From assembly GCA_024277115.1 (NCBI GenBank), contig JAJRVW010000145.1:41318-105317 (forward strand): 64,000 nucleotides of DNA. Direction: 5' to 3'. Both the position numbers and the translations under genes were made by a program. Below are positions 22,056 to 32,535 of the stretch, piece after piece; the first letter of the stretch is position 1, and every line of letters begins with the position of its first letter. Below the pieces are notes generated by a model. It saw only the letters and a program-made list of their open reading frames with translations. It was not told where the DNA came from and ran no database searches. This DNA comes from Calditrichota bacterium (GTDB taxonomy: Bacteria; Calditrichota; Calditrichia; Calditrichales; J004).

Positions 22056-23300
22056 CTACATCTCAAATTTCTTTACACACAAACAGGTATTGTGCCCGCC
22101 AAAACCAAAAGAATTACTGATCGCCACCATCACTTCCCGTTCCACCATTTTGTTTGGTGTATAATTTAAAACACACTCAGGGTCAGGTACGGTGTAATTA
22201 ATGGTTGGAGGGATTTTATTTTCTTTCACCGCAAGCGTGGCGACAATCATTTCCAGCGCGCCGGCAGCGCCAAGCAAATGCCCTGTCATCGACTTTGTCG
22301 AGCTTACATTCAGCATTTTGGCGTGTGCGCCAAAAACCGAATGAATGGCTTCCGTTTCAAGTTTATCGTTAAAATAGGTAGATGTGCCGTGTGCGTTAAG
22401 ATAATCCACGGCTCCGGCCTCAATCCCGGCGTCTTTTAGTGCAATACGCATGGCGCGGATTGCGCCCTCTCCGCCCGGCGCGGGTTGGGTCATATGGTAC
22501 GCATCGGCTGTAAAGCCCATTCCGGCAAGCTCGGCATAAATGGTTGCGCCACGTTTTAAAGCATGCTCCAATTCTTCCAAAACAACCGTTCCGGCGCCTT
22601 CGCCCATTACAAACCCGTCACGTTCTTTATCAAAGGGGCGGCTCGCTTTTTCCGGCTCATCATTCCGCGTGGAAAGCGCTTTGGATGCGTTAAAGCCCGC
22701 AACGCTCATCGGCGTTACAGATGACTCGGCGCCACCGCACAACATAATATCGGCATCGCCATATTGGATCGTCCTAAGCCCAAGCCCGATACTGTGCCCG
22801 GATGTTGCACAGGCAGAAACCGTGGCGTAATTTGGGCCTTTTAAATTATGTTTCATGGAGACATGACCGGCTGCAATATCGGCGATCATCAAAGGAATAA
22901 AAAAGGGGCTTACACGGCGCGGGCCGCCATGGATCAATTTGGAATGCTCATCCTCAAATGACTTCATGCCGCCGACACCCGAGCCTATAATGACACCGAT
23001 GCGGTCCCGATCTTCTTTTTCCAAGTCAAGTTTACTATTTAAAATGGCCTCATCCGCCGAGATCATCGCAAACTGGGAATAACGGTCTAACTTACGCGAC
23101 TCTTTCTTGTCAAAATAATTTAATGGATCGTACCCTTTTACTTCAGCGGCAATTTGGGTTTTAAAATCAGTACTATCAAAACGTGTTATTTTTGATGTAC
23201 CACTTTTCCCTTCGAGTAGCGCCTCCCACGTTTCCATCGCTGTATTTCCCACAGGGGAAATTGCGCCAAAACCTGTTACAACAACACGTTTCTTACTCAT
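22056..23300 (-). CDS. fabF: Beta-ketoacyl-ACP synthase II
   Basis: MSKKRVVVTGFGAISPVG start; VSACATSGHSIG active site; fab cluster context. Confidence 0.97.
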   Translation of the reverse strand: MSKKRVVVTGFGAISPVGNTAMETWEALLEGKSGTSKITRFDSTDFKTQIAAEVKGYDPLNYFDKKESRKLDRYSQFAMISADEAILNSKLDLEKEDRDRIGVIIGSGVGGMKSFEDEHSKLIHGGPRRVSPFFIPLMIADIAAGHVSMKHNLKGPNYATVSACATSGHSIGLGLRTIQYGDADIMLCGGAESSVTPMSVAGFNASKALSTRNDEPEKASRPFDKERDGFVMGEGAGTVVLEELEHALKRGATIYAELAGMGFTADAYHMTQPAPGGEGAIRAMRIALKDAGIEAGAVDYLNAHGTSTYFNDKLETEAIHSVFGAHAKMLNVSSTKSMTGHLLGAAGALEMIVATLAVKENKIPPTINYTVPDPECVLNYTPNKMVEREVMVAISNSFGFGGHNTCLCVKKFEM

Positions 23301-23346
23301 ACTCAACCTTATAATTTTATTTTTAACATGTTTACAAAACAACTAA

Positions 23347-23371
23347 AGCAATCCTCAAAAGGAGGATTGCT
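23347..23371 (-). terminator. Candidate attenuator/terminator hairpin between acpP and fabF
   Basis: AGCAATCCTC-AAAAG-GAGGATTGCT 10-bp perfect stem, followed on the minus strand by TTTAGTTGTTTT. Confidence 0.5.
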
Positions 23372-23511
23372 CTTAAAATTAAATCCTTTATGAATATATT
23401 TCGCTGGATTATTAAAGTTAGGCCGTAACAAAAAAATCCAGTTAAAACAAAAATATAGTTATTGAAAGGATTATAAATACAGGAACTTAACCTATATTTC
23501 TTTACAAATAT

Positions 23512-23745
23512 TTATGCTAATTTTTCTGTAAGATAATTAACAGCATCACCTACCGTACGTAATTTTTCGGCATCCTCATCAGGGATTTCAATATCAAATT
23601 TTTCTTCAAAAGCCATAACAAGCTCAACGGTATCCAAGCTGTCTGCACCTAAATCATCTATGAAAGAAGCTTCGTTTTTAACTTGTGCCTCATCAACACC
23701 CAACTGGTCTATAATAATCTCTTTTACATCTACCTCTACTGACAT
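23512..23745 (-). CDS. acpP: Acyl carrier protein
   Basis: ORF 77 aa; [33 protein letters not shown]; strong RBS AGGAGGGAG. Confidence 0.98.
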   Translation of the reverse strand: MSVEVDVKEIIIDQLGVDEAQVKNEASFIDDLGADSLDTVELVMAFEEKFDIEIPDEDAEKLRTVGDAVNYLTEKLA

Positions 23746-23783
23746 GTGTCTCCCTCCTACTTATTCGTTAGTTATAAAAATTG

Positions 23784-24524
23784 TTAAATTACCATCCCAC
23801 CATCAACATTAATAGTCTGGCCAGTAATATATTTTGCTTTTTGTGATGATAAAAACATAACCAAATTGGCTACATCCTGAGCGCTACCTAATTTGGCCAA
23901 AGGAATTGAATTAATCAATTCTTCTTTTGCTTTTTCGGCTAAATTGTCGGTCATATCGGTCTCAATAAAACCGGGGGCAATGGCATTAACTCGTATATTC
24001 CGTGATGCCAACTCTTTTGCGACACTTTTTGTCATACCAATCATACCGGCTTTGGAGGCGGCATAATTTACCTGCCCTGCATTGCCCATAACCCCGACAA
24101 CCGAGCTGATATTTATAATAGCGCCCATCCGTTTTTTCATCATCGGCTTGGTACAGGCCTTAATGCAATTAAAAGCCCCTTTAAGATTGGTATCCAGTAC
24201 CGCATCCCAATCCTCTTCCGAAAGCCGTAATAAAAGATTGTCGCGCGTAATGCCCGCATTATTTACAAGTACATCAATTTGCCCAAATTCTTCGATTGTC
24301 TTCTTGATCAAATTTTGTGCATCGTCCACCTTGGCAACATCTGCCGCAACCGCCAATGATTTTGCGCCAATCGCGTCCAAGGCATCTATAACAGGGCTTA
24401 GTGTATCCGCAGTACGGCCACTCACAACCACAGAAGCCCCGGCCTTTGCAAAACTAAGGGCAATCTCTTTTCCAATCCCACGCGATGAACCTGTAACGAT
24501 TACAACTTTTTCTTTAAAATCCAT
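23784..24524 (-). CDS. fabG: 3-oxoacyl-ACP reductase
   Basis: MDFKEKVVIVTGSSRGIGKEIA; YAASKAGMIGMTKSVAKELASRNIRVNAIAPGFIETDMT. Confidence 0.97.
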   Translation of the reverse strand: MDFKEKVVIVTGSSRGIGKEIALSFAKAGASVVVSGRTADTLSPVIDALDAIGAKSLAVAADVAKVDDAQNLIKKTIEEFGQIDVLVNNAGITRDNLLLRLSEEDWDAVLDTNLKGAFNCIKACTKPMMKKRMGAIINISSVVGVMGNAGQVNYAASKAGMIGMTKSVAKELASRNIRVNAIAPGFIETDMTDNLAEKAKEELINSIPLAKLGSAQDVANLVMFLSSQKAKYITGQTINVDGGMVI

Positions 24525-24525
24525 A

Positions 24526-25446
24526 CTATTCCTTAAAAGTTTCCAGTTGTTCAACCGTTCCGCATAAATTACAGTTTGCCCCGCGGTCAATCCGTTTTAA
24601 TAAGCCTTTTAAAACTTTACCTGGACCAACTTCTATAAAATTTGAGTATCCACCATCTATCATTTTGGTAATCAGGTCTTGCCATAAAACCGGTTTTGTA
24701 AGTTGTTCTAATAATAATTCTTTGATTATATTACCATCGGTTTCAGGCTTTGCTGTTACATTTGTGTATAAGGGCACATCGGCATTTTTAATGATGGTAT
24801 TTTTTAATGCTTCGGCTAAACCATCCTGCGCATCTTTCATCAAAGGTGAATGAAATGCACCGGAAACTACCAATTCCACCGCTTTACGCGAGCCCATTTA
24901 CTTTGCCGCGTCCAATGCTTTTAAAACCGTTTCTTTATCTCCGGAAATAGCAATTTGCCCGGGTGAATTAAAATTGGCTGGTTGAACAATGCCAACACTT
25001 TTAAAATTATCACAAATCTGCTTGACCTGCTCCGGTGTCAGCCCGATAATCGCACCCATCGTTCCCGGATTGTTTTGCCCGGCCTGATACATCAAACGGC
25101 TGCGTTCTTTTACCAATTTTAAACCGCTTTCAAAACCCAGTGACCCCGCAGCGAACAAAGCGCTGTACTCGCCCAAACTGTGACCTGCCACAGCGACAGG
25201 TGAGATACCTGTTTCCTTCAACAAAGCGGATAAAATACAACTGTGTACAAAAATAGCAGGTTGTGTAAAGTATGTTTTTTTAAGTTCTTCTTCCGGCCCT
25301 CTAAAACAGATTGATTTCAAATCTGCTTCCATTATTTCATTGGCCTGCTTAAAATATTCTTTAGCGAGATCAAATTTTTCAAAAAGATCCTCAGCCATGC
25401 CAACATACTGTGAGGCCTGACCGGGAAAAATAAAGGCTTTATTCAT
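24526..25446 (-). CDS. fabD: Malonyl-CoA ACP transacylase, interrupted by in-frame TAA (24898-24900)
   Basis: Two same-frame ORFs; FPGQASQYVGM, VAGHSLGEYSAL; junction ALDAAK-*-MGSRKAVELVVSGAFHSPLM. Confidence 0.93.
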
Positions 25447-25480
25447 GTGGTGTTTTTTGAGTTAGGTATTTTAAATCGAA

Positions 25481-26488
25481 TTATTTTTTTACAGGGTTGT
25501 CCATAGACCATTTTAATAAAGAACTGCCCCATGTAAATCCACCACCAAAGGTAGCAAACAAAACAAGGTCACCTTTATCCAAACGCCCTTCCTGATATGC
25601 TTCAGATAAGGCAAGAGGAATTGTTGCGCCAGTGGTATTCCCATATTTGGCAATATTGATCATCACCTTGTCACTATCCACACCAACACGTTTAACGGCA
25701 GCATCTATAATACGCAAATTAGCCTGGTGCGGAACAAAAAGTTTTAAATCATCGCCGGTATAATTGTGTTTTTCAAGAATCCTGGCAGACACATCGGCCA
25801 TACGCTGAACGGCAAATTTAAAAACCTGCTTGCCATCCTGATATAAAAAATGCCAATCGCTGGTTACAGTTTTTAATGATGCAGGATAAAGGCTCCCGCC
25901 GCCTTTCATTTTAAGGAACTCTGCTCCGGAACCATCCGAATGTAAAAGAAAATCGATAATGCCATTACCTTCCTCATCAGGCTCAAGCAAAACAGCACCG
26001 GCCCCATCGCCAAATAAAACACATGTATTTCGATCTTTATAATTTATAATGGAACTCATTTTATCAGATCCGACCACCACAACTTTTTTATACATACCGG
26101 ATGCGATAAATTGGGTTCCTGAAGCAAGTGCATATAAAAATCCCGAACAAGCGGCGGCCACATCAAAAGACCAGGCATTTTTAGCGCCTACTTTTTCCTG
26201 TACCAAATTTGCCGTGCTGGGGAAAAACATATCCGGGGTTACTGTGCCTACAATAATTACGTCTATCTCATCCGGGCTAATCCCACGCTGTTCACACAAT
26301 CTTTTCACAGCTTCAGCCGACATATCCGAAGTGGCTTTTCCGTCTTCGCAAATATGGCGCTCACTAATCCCCGTGCGGGACCGTATCCACTCGTCATTTG
26401 TATCGACCATCTTTTCGAGGTCAAAATTTGTTAAAACTTTTTCCGGTACATAATGGCTTACTGCACTGATTTTAGCTTGCTTTAGCAT
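25481..26488 (-). CDS. fabH: Beta-ketoacyl-ACP synthase III
   Basis: ORF 335 aa; DEWIRSRTGISERH, FDVAAACSGFLYAL, FVPHQANLRIIDA, ATFGGGFTWGS. Confidence 0.97.
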   Translation of the reverse strand: MLKQAKISAVSHYVPEKVLTNFDLEKMVDTNDEWIRSRTGISERHICEDGKATSDMSAEAVKRLCEQRGISPDEIDVIIVGTVTPDMFFPSTANLVQEKVGAKNAWSFDVAAACSGFLYALASGTQFIASGMYKKVVVVGSDKMSSIINYKDRNTCVLFGDGAGAVLLEPDEEGNGIIDFLLHSDGSGAEFLKMKGGGSLYPASLKTVTSDWHFLYQDGKQVFKFAVQRMADVSARILEKHNYTGDDLKLFVPHQANLRIIDAAVKRVGVDSDKVMINIAKYGNTTGATIPLALSEAYQEGRLDKGDLVLFATFGGGFTWGSSLLKWSMDNPVKK

Positions 26489-27491
26489 TTATGGTTTCCT
26501 CAAGTTTTAGCTGTTTTTGTATATGGCTGTTTACTTCTTTTTCTTTCATTTCTTTGGCTACACGCAGCGCATTTTTTATGGCCAGCGCAGAAGATTTTCC
26601 ATGGCAAATAATTGAAATCCCATTAACGCCTAATAGGGGCACACCGCCATATTCTTCATAATTAAAGCTCTGTTTTAATGCGCTAAAGGCAGGTTTTACA
26701 AGCATTGCGCCAAAATTTTTAACAAGGTTTTTTCCGATATTCTTACGGATTTGATGGAGAATAACGCCCATTACGCTTTCAACCATTTTAAGCATAATGT
26801 TGCCGATAAACCCGTCACATACAATTATGTCTGTTTTACCTTTAAAAATATCGCCACCTTAAATATTTCCAAAAAAACCCGGCAGGTGCTCTTTTAATAA
26901 TTTATGGGTGGCAATGGTATTTTCATTACCCTTTGTCGCTTCTTCACCATTGCTGAGCAAACCAACAGTACACGATTTATTATTAAAAATTTGAGATACG
27001 AAAATACTGCCCATTATGGCAAATTGCAAAATATGCAGCGGCTTGGAATCAACATTTGCTCCGGCATCCAATAAATAAACCATCCCTTGTTCAGATGGAA
27101 GAAAAACGCCAATTGCCGGCCTCTTCACACCGGATAACCGACCAAGGATCAATAAACTACCGGCCATTTGCGCCCCGGTGCTTCCTGCACTTACAAACCC
27201 ATCAACCGCGCCATCTTTATGTAACTTTAATCCAACAACCATCGACGAGTTTTTCTTACGTTTTACAGCATCGGTCGGTGACTCGGACATGGAAATATTT
27301 TCTGGGGCATGGACTATGGGTAATCGGGAATGAAATTCGGCAGGAATCTTACTTAATTCTTCCTTAATCTCTTCACGGCCACCAACGAGCAAAACTGTAT
27401 CACCGGGATTATCCTGTAAAAAATGATATGCCCCTTGAACCGTTATATGTGGCCCATGGTCGCCGCCAAGCGCATCTAATGCTAACTGCAA
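26472..27491 (-). CDS. plsX: Phosphate acyltransferase PlsX, interrupted by in-frame TAA (26859-26861)
   Basis: Two same-frame ORFs; LALDALGGDHGP, junction [34 protein letters not shown]. Confidence 0.94.
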
Positions 27492-27513
27492 TTATACTAT
27501 CCTGTTTCCTAAA

Positions 27514-27702
27514 TTAAACTGATTGAGGGCTGATAACACTTTTGCCCCGATAAAATCCACAGGAAGGACATGCCCTGTGTGCGATCATTTTTTCGCCGCA
27601 ATTATCACAGGGAATTACGTTGTTTGTACCAAGGGAATTAACCCAGTGGGCGCGTCGCATATCTCTTTTGGAACGCGATACTTTTCTTTTGGGATTTGCC
27701 AT
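27514..27702 (-). CDS. rpmF: 50S ribosomal protein L32
   Basis: ORF 62 aa; MANPKRKVSRSKRDMRRAHW, CxxC...CPSCGFYRGKSV. Confidence 0.96.
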   Translation of the reverse strand: MANPKRKVSRSKRDMRRAHWVNSLGTNNVIPCDNCGEKMIAHRACPSCGFYRGKSVISPQSV

Positions 27703-27712
27703 TTATTTTCTC

Positions 27713-28207
27713 CTATTTAATCAATTTGCGAAGTTGTTCCCAGCGAGGATCAATATCCTTCTCTCCGCATTTACATTTCTCATTATTAAGGTTTGTCCCA
27801 CATCCCGGACATAACCCCTTACATTCTTGTGTACATTTCAATTTTATTGGGTGGGCCAAAATTACGGCCTCAGAAAGTAAACCATCCAAATCAATTTCGA
27901 TTGTGTCACGCGTCAGATAAACAATCTGACCGTCTTCTACCTGTGGTTTATTTCCAATTTCATAAACTTGCTGCACCTTAACATCGATAGTTTTTTCGTA
28001 CTCTGTTAAACATGAATCACATATAAAAGAAGCGGTGGATTTCATTTTAACCGATAATCGAATATCACGCTCAAACTTATCCATTTCCACTTCAACCAAA
28101 AAATCATTGGGATAAAAATCCCTGTATGGTTTCTCAATGAAGTTTGAAGAAATTTTTTCAGAATGGCGTGTTACACCTTGCTTAAGGCCTTGAATAGATA
28201 TTTTCAT
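27713..28207 (-). CDS. DUF177 (YceD-like) protein
   Basis: ORF 164 aa; CDSCLTEYEKTIDVKV, CTQECKGLCPGCGTNLNNEKCKC; immediately upstream of rpmF. Confidence 0.92.
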   Translation of the reverse strand: MKISIQGLKQGVTRHSEKISSNFIEKPYRDFYPNDFLVEVEMDKFERDIRLSVKMKSTASFICDSCLTEYEKTIDVKVQQVYEIGNKPQVEDGQIVYLTRDTIEIDLDGLLSEAVILAHPIKLKCTQECKGLCPGCGTNLNNEKCKCGEKDIDPRWEQLRKLIK

Positions 28208-28316
28208 TACAAGCGTCGAATATAAAAAACCCGCTCTAATTTTCCAAATAAAATAAACATTAAAGCGGATTGATTTTTTTAACTATAAAACCATCTCTTG
28301 AGATGGATTGTATAAA

Positions 28317-28742
28317 TTATTTATTAGCGATTATCTCGGTTTCAGAGAAGAAGAAACCAATCTCACGTGCGGCATTTTCATCTGAATCGGAAGCATGGAT
28401 TGTGTTGCGTCCTTTGTTTTCCGCGTATAATTTCCGGACCGTTCCGTCTGCTGCTTCAGCGGGATCGGTAGCACCAATGGTTTCACGCAGGGCGACAACG
28501 GCATTTTCTTTTTCCAGCACGATGGGCACGACGCGTGTTTCCATCATAAAATCCACAAGCTCACCATAAAAGGGGCGTTCTTTATGTACTTCGTAAAACG
28601 CGCCTGCAGTCTCTTTGGTAAGTTTAACCATTTTCATGGCAACGATTTTAAATCCTGCATTTAAAAGATGGTCAATCACTTTTCCGATATTATTGTTCTG
28701 TACGCAATCCGGCTTGAGGATTGCCAAAGTCTTGTTACTCAT
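28317..28742 (-). CDS. ndk: Nucleoside diphosphate kinase
   Basis: ORF 141 aa; [52 protein letters not shown]. Confidence 0.97.
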   Translation of the reverse strand: MSNKTLAILKPDCVQNNNIGKVIDHLLNAGFKIVAMKMVKLTKETAGAFYEVHKERPFYGELVDFMMETRVVPIVLEKENAVVALRETIGATDPAEAADGTVRKLYAENKGRNTIHASDSDENAAREIGFFFSETEIIANK

Positions 28743-28866
28743 TGAAGCTCCTATTTATAAAATATTTTCTTTTTAATGTCTATTATTTTTGAGCCCCTAA
28801 ATTACGGATAGAAAAAACAAAATGCACGTCAATATTCTATATTTTTGGGGGAAAAACAATATAAGA

Positions 28867-28900
28867 AGACGTTCCAGGGTTTTGGAAACCTGGAACGTCT
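28867..28900. terminator. 12-bp perfect-stem hairpin between sucD and ndk
   Basis: AGACGTTCCAGG...CCTGGAACGTCT. Confidence 0.6.
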
Positions 28901-28902
28901 AT

Positions 28903-28937
28903 AAAAAAAAGCCCTCTTAAAAAACTTAAAAGGGCTT
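28903..28937 (-). terminator. Rho-independent terminator downstream of sucD
   Basis: Minus strand: AGCCCTTTTAAGTTTTTTAAGAGGGCTTTTTTTTAT, hairpin plus T-tract. Confidence 0.8.
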
Positions 28938-29006
28938 AAAACTATCAATCTCTAATCCATCTTAAATATTTAAGACGGTTTTTAATAATCAATCGTCAAT
29001 TATAAA

Positions 29007-29876
29007 TCAAAGCACTTCTTCGATCATCTTACCAATATCCGCCGGGCTTTTGCATACATGGATTCCCGCGGCTTCCATGGCTGCCATTTTATCGGCTGCT
29101 GTGCCTTGCCCACCACTAATAATTGCGCCGGCATGTCCCATTCTACGTCCCGGGGGCGCTGTTTGCCCGGCAATAAACCCGACAACGGGTTTCTTAAAAT
29201 TGGCCTTGATCCACTCGGCCGCTTCTTCTTCGGCAGAGCCGCCAATTTCGCCGATCATTACAACGGCATGTGTGTCTTCATCTTCATTAAATAATTTTAG
29301 AGCATCAATAAAACGGGTGCCAATAACCGGATCGCCACCGATACCGATACAAGTGGACTGCCCGATATTACGCGCGCTTAACTGGCCAACGGCTTCATAG
29401 GTTAAAGTCCCGGAACGGCTGATAACGCCCACATGGCCTTGCTGATGGATAAAAGCCGGCATAATGCCCATTTTGCCAATTCCCGGTGAAATAACACCTG
29501 GACAGTTAGGCCCAACTAGATGCGTGTTTTTGTCTTGGATATAATCATAAACCTTAACCATGTCTTTTGCGGGGATGCCTTCGGTGATACAAATAATCAA
29601 CCCCAGTCCGGCTTCGGCGGCTTCCATAATAGCATCGGCGGCAAAAGGCGGTGGAACGAAAATTACCGAAGCATTCGCACCTGTTTCGGCTGCGGCTTCT
29701 TTTACGGTATTAAAAATTGGAACGGTCTCATTAAATTTTTGACCGCCTTTTCCCGGCGTAACCCCGGCCACAACTTTTGTGTTGTATTCCATCATTTGCT
29801 GGGTATGGAAAGACCCTTCAGAGCCTGTGATGCCCTGAACAACAATTTTTGTATTTTCAGTTAATAATACACTCAT
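29007..29876 (-). CDS. sucD: Succinate-CoA ligase alpha subunit
   Basis: ORF 289 aa; [41 protein letters not shown]. Confidence 0.97.
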   Translation of the reverse strand: MSVLLTENTKIVVQGITGSEGSFHTQQMMEYNTKVVAGVTPGKGGQKFNETVPIFNTVKEAAAETGANASVIFVPPPFAADAIMEAAEAGLGLIICITEGIPAKDMVKVYDYIQDKNTHLVGPNCPGVISPGIGKMGIMPAFIHQQGHVGVISRSGTLTYEAVGQLSARNIGQSTCIGIGGDPVIGTRFIDALKLFNEDEDTHAVVMIGEIGGSAEEEAAEWIKANFKKPVVGFIAGQTAPPGRRMGHAGAIISGGQGTAADKMAAMEAAGIHVCKSPADIGKMIEEVL

Positions 29877-29999
29877 TTTTTTCTCCTATATCAAGGATAT
29901 TTCTGTCATACTAAGCAACTGGGATTCTTCACTTCACTCCGTTTCGTTCAGAATGACAATTACGAAAGCTTAATAATTTTTAACTATTTTTGATTTATT

Positions 30000-31160
30000 T
30001 TAATTAATTGCCGCTACAACTTTTTGTGCCGCATCGGCTATATCTGAAGCAACAATAAAATCCATCCCGGATTCTTGAAGCAAAACAGCCGCTTCTTTTG
30101 CATTGGTACCCTCAAGGCGAACCACAACGGGTACATTAATATCCATGGAGTTTACTGCCTCAATCACACCACCCGCAACACGGTCACAGCGGACGATACC
30201 ACCAAAAATATTGATCAGTACAGCTTTAACATTTTTATCGCTTAAGATAATTTTAAAACCATTTCGGACAGTCTCAACATTCGCGCCGCCACCTACATCC
30301 AACAAGTTTGCCGGTTCGCCGCCAGCCAGTTTAATGATGTCCATTGTAGCCATGGCCAGGCCTGCGCCATTTACCATACAACCCACATTGCCATCCAGTT
30401 TAATGTAATTTAGCCCATCTTTCGAAGCTTCAACTTCCGATGGGTCCTCTTCGGTCAGGTCGCGCAGTTCAAGAATATCTTTGTGGCGGTACAACGCGCT
30501 GTCGTCAAAATTGATTTTTGCATCCAGGGCCAGAACATCGCCGCTTTTTGTAACAACCAGTGGATTGATCTCTGCGATGGAGCAATCGTTGGCATCAAAA
30601 GCATTGTACAAGGCCATCATAAATTTAACGGCATTTCCGACCTGTTTACCTGCCAAACCCAGCCCAAAAGCCAATTGACGCGCCTTAAACCCTTGCAAGC
30701 CAACGCCGGGATCGATCCATACTTTTAAGATTTTTTCAGGTGTTTCCGCAGCGACTTTTTCAATCTCCATTCCGCCTTCGGTGCTGGCCATCATCACATA
30801 TTGTGATGAACCACGGTCCAAAACCATGCCCAGGTAAAGTTCGCGGTCAATATCGATACCCTGCTCTATCAATAGTTTATTTACTTTTTTACCCGCGGGG
30901 CCAGTTTGGTGTGTTATCAGGGTCATGCCCAAAATTTCCGAAGCAAGGCCTTTTACATCGTCTTTGGTTTTGGCAATTTTAACACCGCCGCCCTTGCCAC
31001 GGCCACCGGCATGAATTTGCGCTTTTACAACACACACATCGGTGGGTAATTTTTTAGCCGCTTCAACAGCTTCATCAACACTAAAAACCGGATAACCTTC
31101 CGGCACAGGCACTTTATATGCTTTTAATATTTCTTTGGCCTGGTATTCATGGATGTTCAT
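30000..31160 (-). CDS. sucC: Succinate-CoA ligase beta subunit
   Basis: ORF 386 aa; [52 protein letters not shown]. Confidence 0.97.
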   Translation of the reverse strand: MNIHEYQAKEILKAYKVPVPEGYPVFSVDEAVEAAKKLPTDVCVVKAQIHAGGRGKGGGVKIAKTKDDVKGLASEILGMTLITHQTGPAGKKVNKLLIEQGIDIDRELYLGMVLDRGSSQYVMMASTEGGMEIEKVAAETPEKILKVWIDPGVGLQGFKARQLAFGLGLAGKQVGNAVKFMMALYNAFDANDCSIAEINPLVVTKSGDVLALDAKINFDDSALYRHKDILELRDLTEEDPSEVEASKDGLNYIKLDGNVGCMVNGAGLAMATMDIIKLAGGEPANLLDVGGGANVETVRNGFKIILSDKNVKAVLINIFGGIVRCDRVAGGVIEAVNSMDINVPVVVRLEGTNAKEAAVLLQESGMDFIVASDIADAAQKVVAAIN

Positions 31161-31252
31161 AAAACACTCCTAATCTATATTTATTCTTGTAAGAAAATTA
31201 CTTTCGGTTTTGAATCTTGAAACTTGACGCTTGCCATTTGTTAATTGGCAAT

Positions 31253-32200
31253 TTAGTTCTGCACAATCCGGGTGCCGTTTTTACCTTCCATTGCCTCGAT
31301 TACATTTTCGATGGATGTAATCAACACCTCTTTACCGCCACCTTCTATAAAATGGATGGCAGCTAAAATTTTAGGCCCCATACTTCCCCTGGGAAACTGC
31401 CCTTCATCATAATATTTTTTCGCTTCATCAACGGTTAACCGGTCTAAATCTTTCTGATCGTCACTTCCAAAATTGATGGCCACCTTATCCACACCTGTTA
31501 ATATAATCAACTTATTGGCGCCCACCTCATTACCCAACAAAGCCGAAGCGTGGTCTTTGTCGATTACAGCGTCAACGCCTTCCAACCAGCCACGCGCATC
31601 CTGATAAACCGGAATACCGCCACCGCCTGCCGCAATAACGATAATATCATTTTCCAATAAAGTGCTGATTATTTTTTTTTCAATAATACTTTGTGGAGCA
31701 GGCGAAGGGACAACCCGACGAAACCCGCGGCCTTTGTCTTCTTTCATTTCCCAGCCCCGTTTACTTTCAAGTTCGGCAACCTGCTCTTTTTTAAAAAAGG
31801 GCCCGACATATTTGGTAGGATTTTTTATAGACGGGTCTTTGGGGTCAACCACAATTTGTGTCAGTACGGTTGTTACGTTATTATCAAGACCAGCGTCATA
31901 CAATTTGTTTTGCAAGCTTTGCTCGATCATATAACCCATGCCCCCTTCCAAATCGGCCACAATAATACCAAGTGGCAACGGCGGTACCAAATCCCGGGAT
32001 TCTTCCACGCGGATTAAAGCATTGCCAACTTGTGGACCGTTGCCGTGGGTAAGGATTACACGATAACCCGATTTTATTAGATGCACAACCCCCTCGAGGC
32101 TCCGGCGTGTATTTTCAAACTGTTCGGGAATCAAACCTTGCTCATATTCTCGCGTGATGGCGTTTCCACCAAGGGCAACTACAACGATTTCTTTGGACAT
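31253..32200 (-). CDS. arcC: Carbamate kinase
   Basis: ORF 315 aa; VALGGNAI, LTHGNGPQVGN, VIAAGGGGIPV, GSMGPKILAAIHFIE. Confidence 0.95.
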   Translation of the reverse strand: MSKEIVVVALGGNAITREYEQGLIPEQFENTRRSLEGVVHLIKSGYRVILTHGNGPQVGNALIRVEESRDLVPPLPLGIIVADLEGGMGYMIEQSLQNKLYDAGLDNNVTTVLTQIVVDPKDPSIKNPTKYVGPFFKKEQVAELESKRGWEMKEDKGRGFRRVVPSPAPQSIIEKKIISTLLENDIIVIAAGGGGIPVYQDARGWLEGVDAVIDKDHASALLGNEVGANKLIILTGVDKVAINFGSDDQKDLDRLTVDEAKKYYDEGQFPRGSMGPKILAAIHFIEGGGKEVLITSIENVIEAMEGKNGTRIVQN

Positions 32201-32377
32201 TTTTTCATGTTTCCGGTTAAAATTGACAAGTGTTTAATTTACCCTTTCATTACCTGTAAATCAACACACGAATTAAGCGTTTCATGATAAAATATTTTAT
32301 TATAAAAACAAACATCCCAATCTCCTACTCTCACTCTTTCTCTTTGTCTTTATCATTATTTTAATCCTAATCTAAAA

Positions 32378-32412
32378 TCTTCAATCTTCAATCTTCAATC
32401 TTCAATCTTCAA
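32378..32412. repeat. 7-bp microsatellite (TCTTCAA)x5
   Basis: Direct reading: tcttcaatcttcaatcttcaatcttcaatcttcaa. Confidence 0.95.
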
Positions 32413-32535
32413 TCAAAAAGGTGAACGCTGTTCGCCCCTACATTATCAATTATTTTCGTCAATCAAAAAAGGTGTTTTTATAAATCAAATTCGTTTAATT
32501 TATGCTTTCAACATTTAAGACCGGATTAAAAAATA

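Noticed and set aside
24526-24897. fabD C-terminal half as a separate gene
   Set aside because: Same frame as the N-terminal half, separated by one stop codon; it contains only the rest of the FabD domain.
26472-26795. plsX C-terminal half as an independent protein
   Set aside because: Same frame and continuous homology ([17 protein letters not shown] lies between the ORFs).
31253-32200. Arginine deiminase pathway suggested by carbamate kinase
   Set aside because: No arcA, arcB or transporter nearby; the gene stands alone here, so no pathway claim is made.
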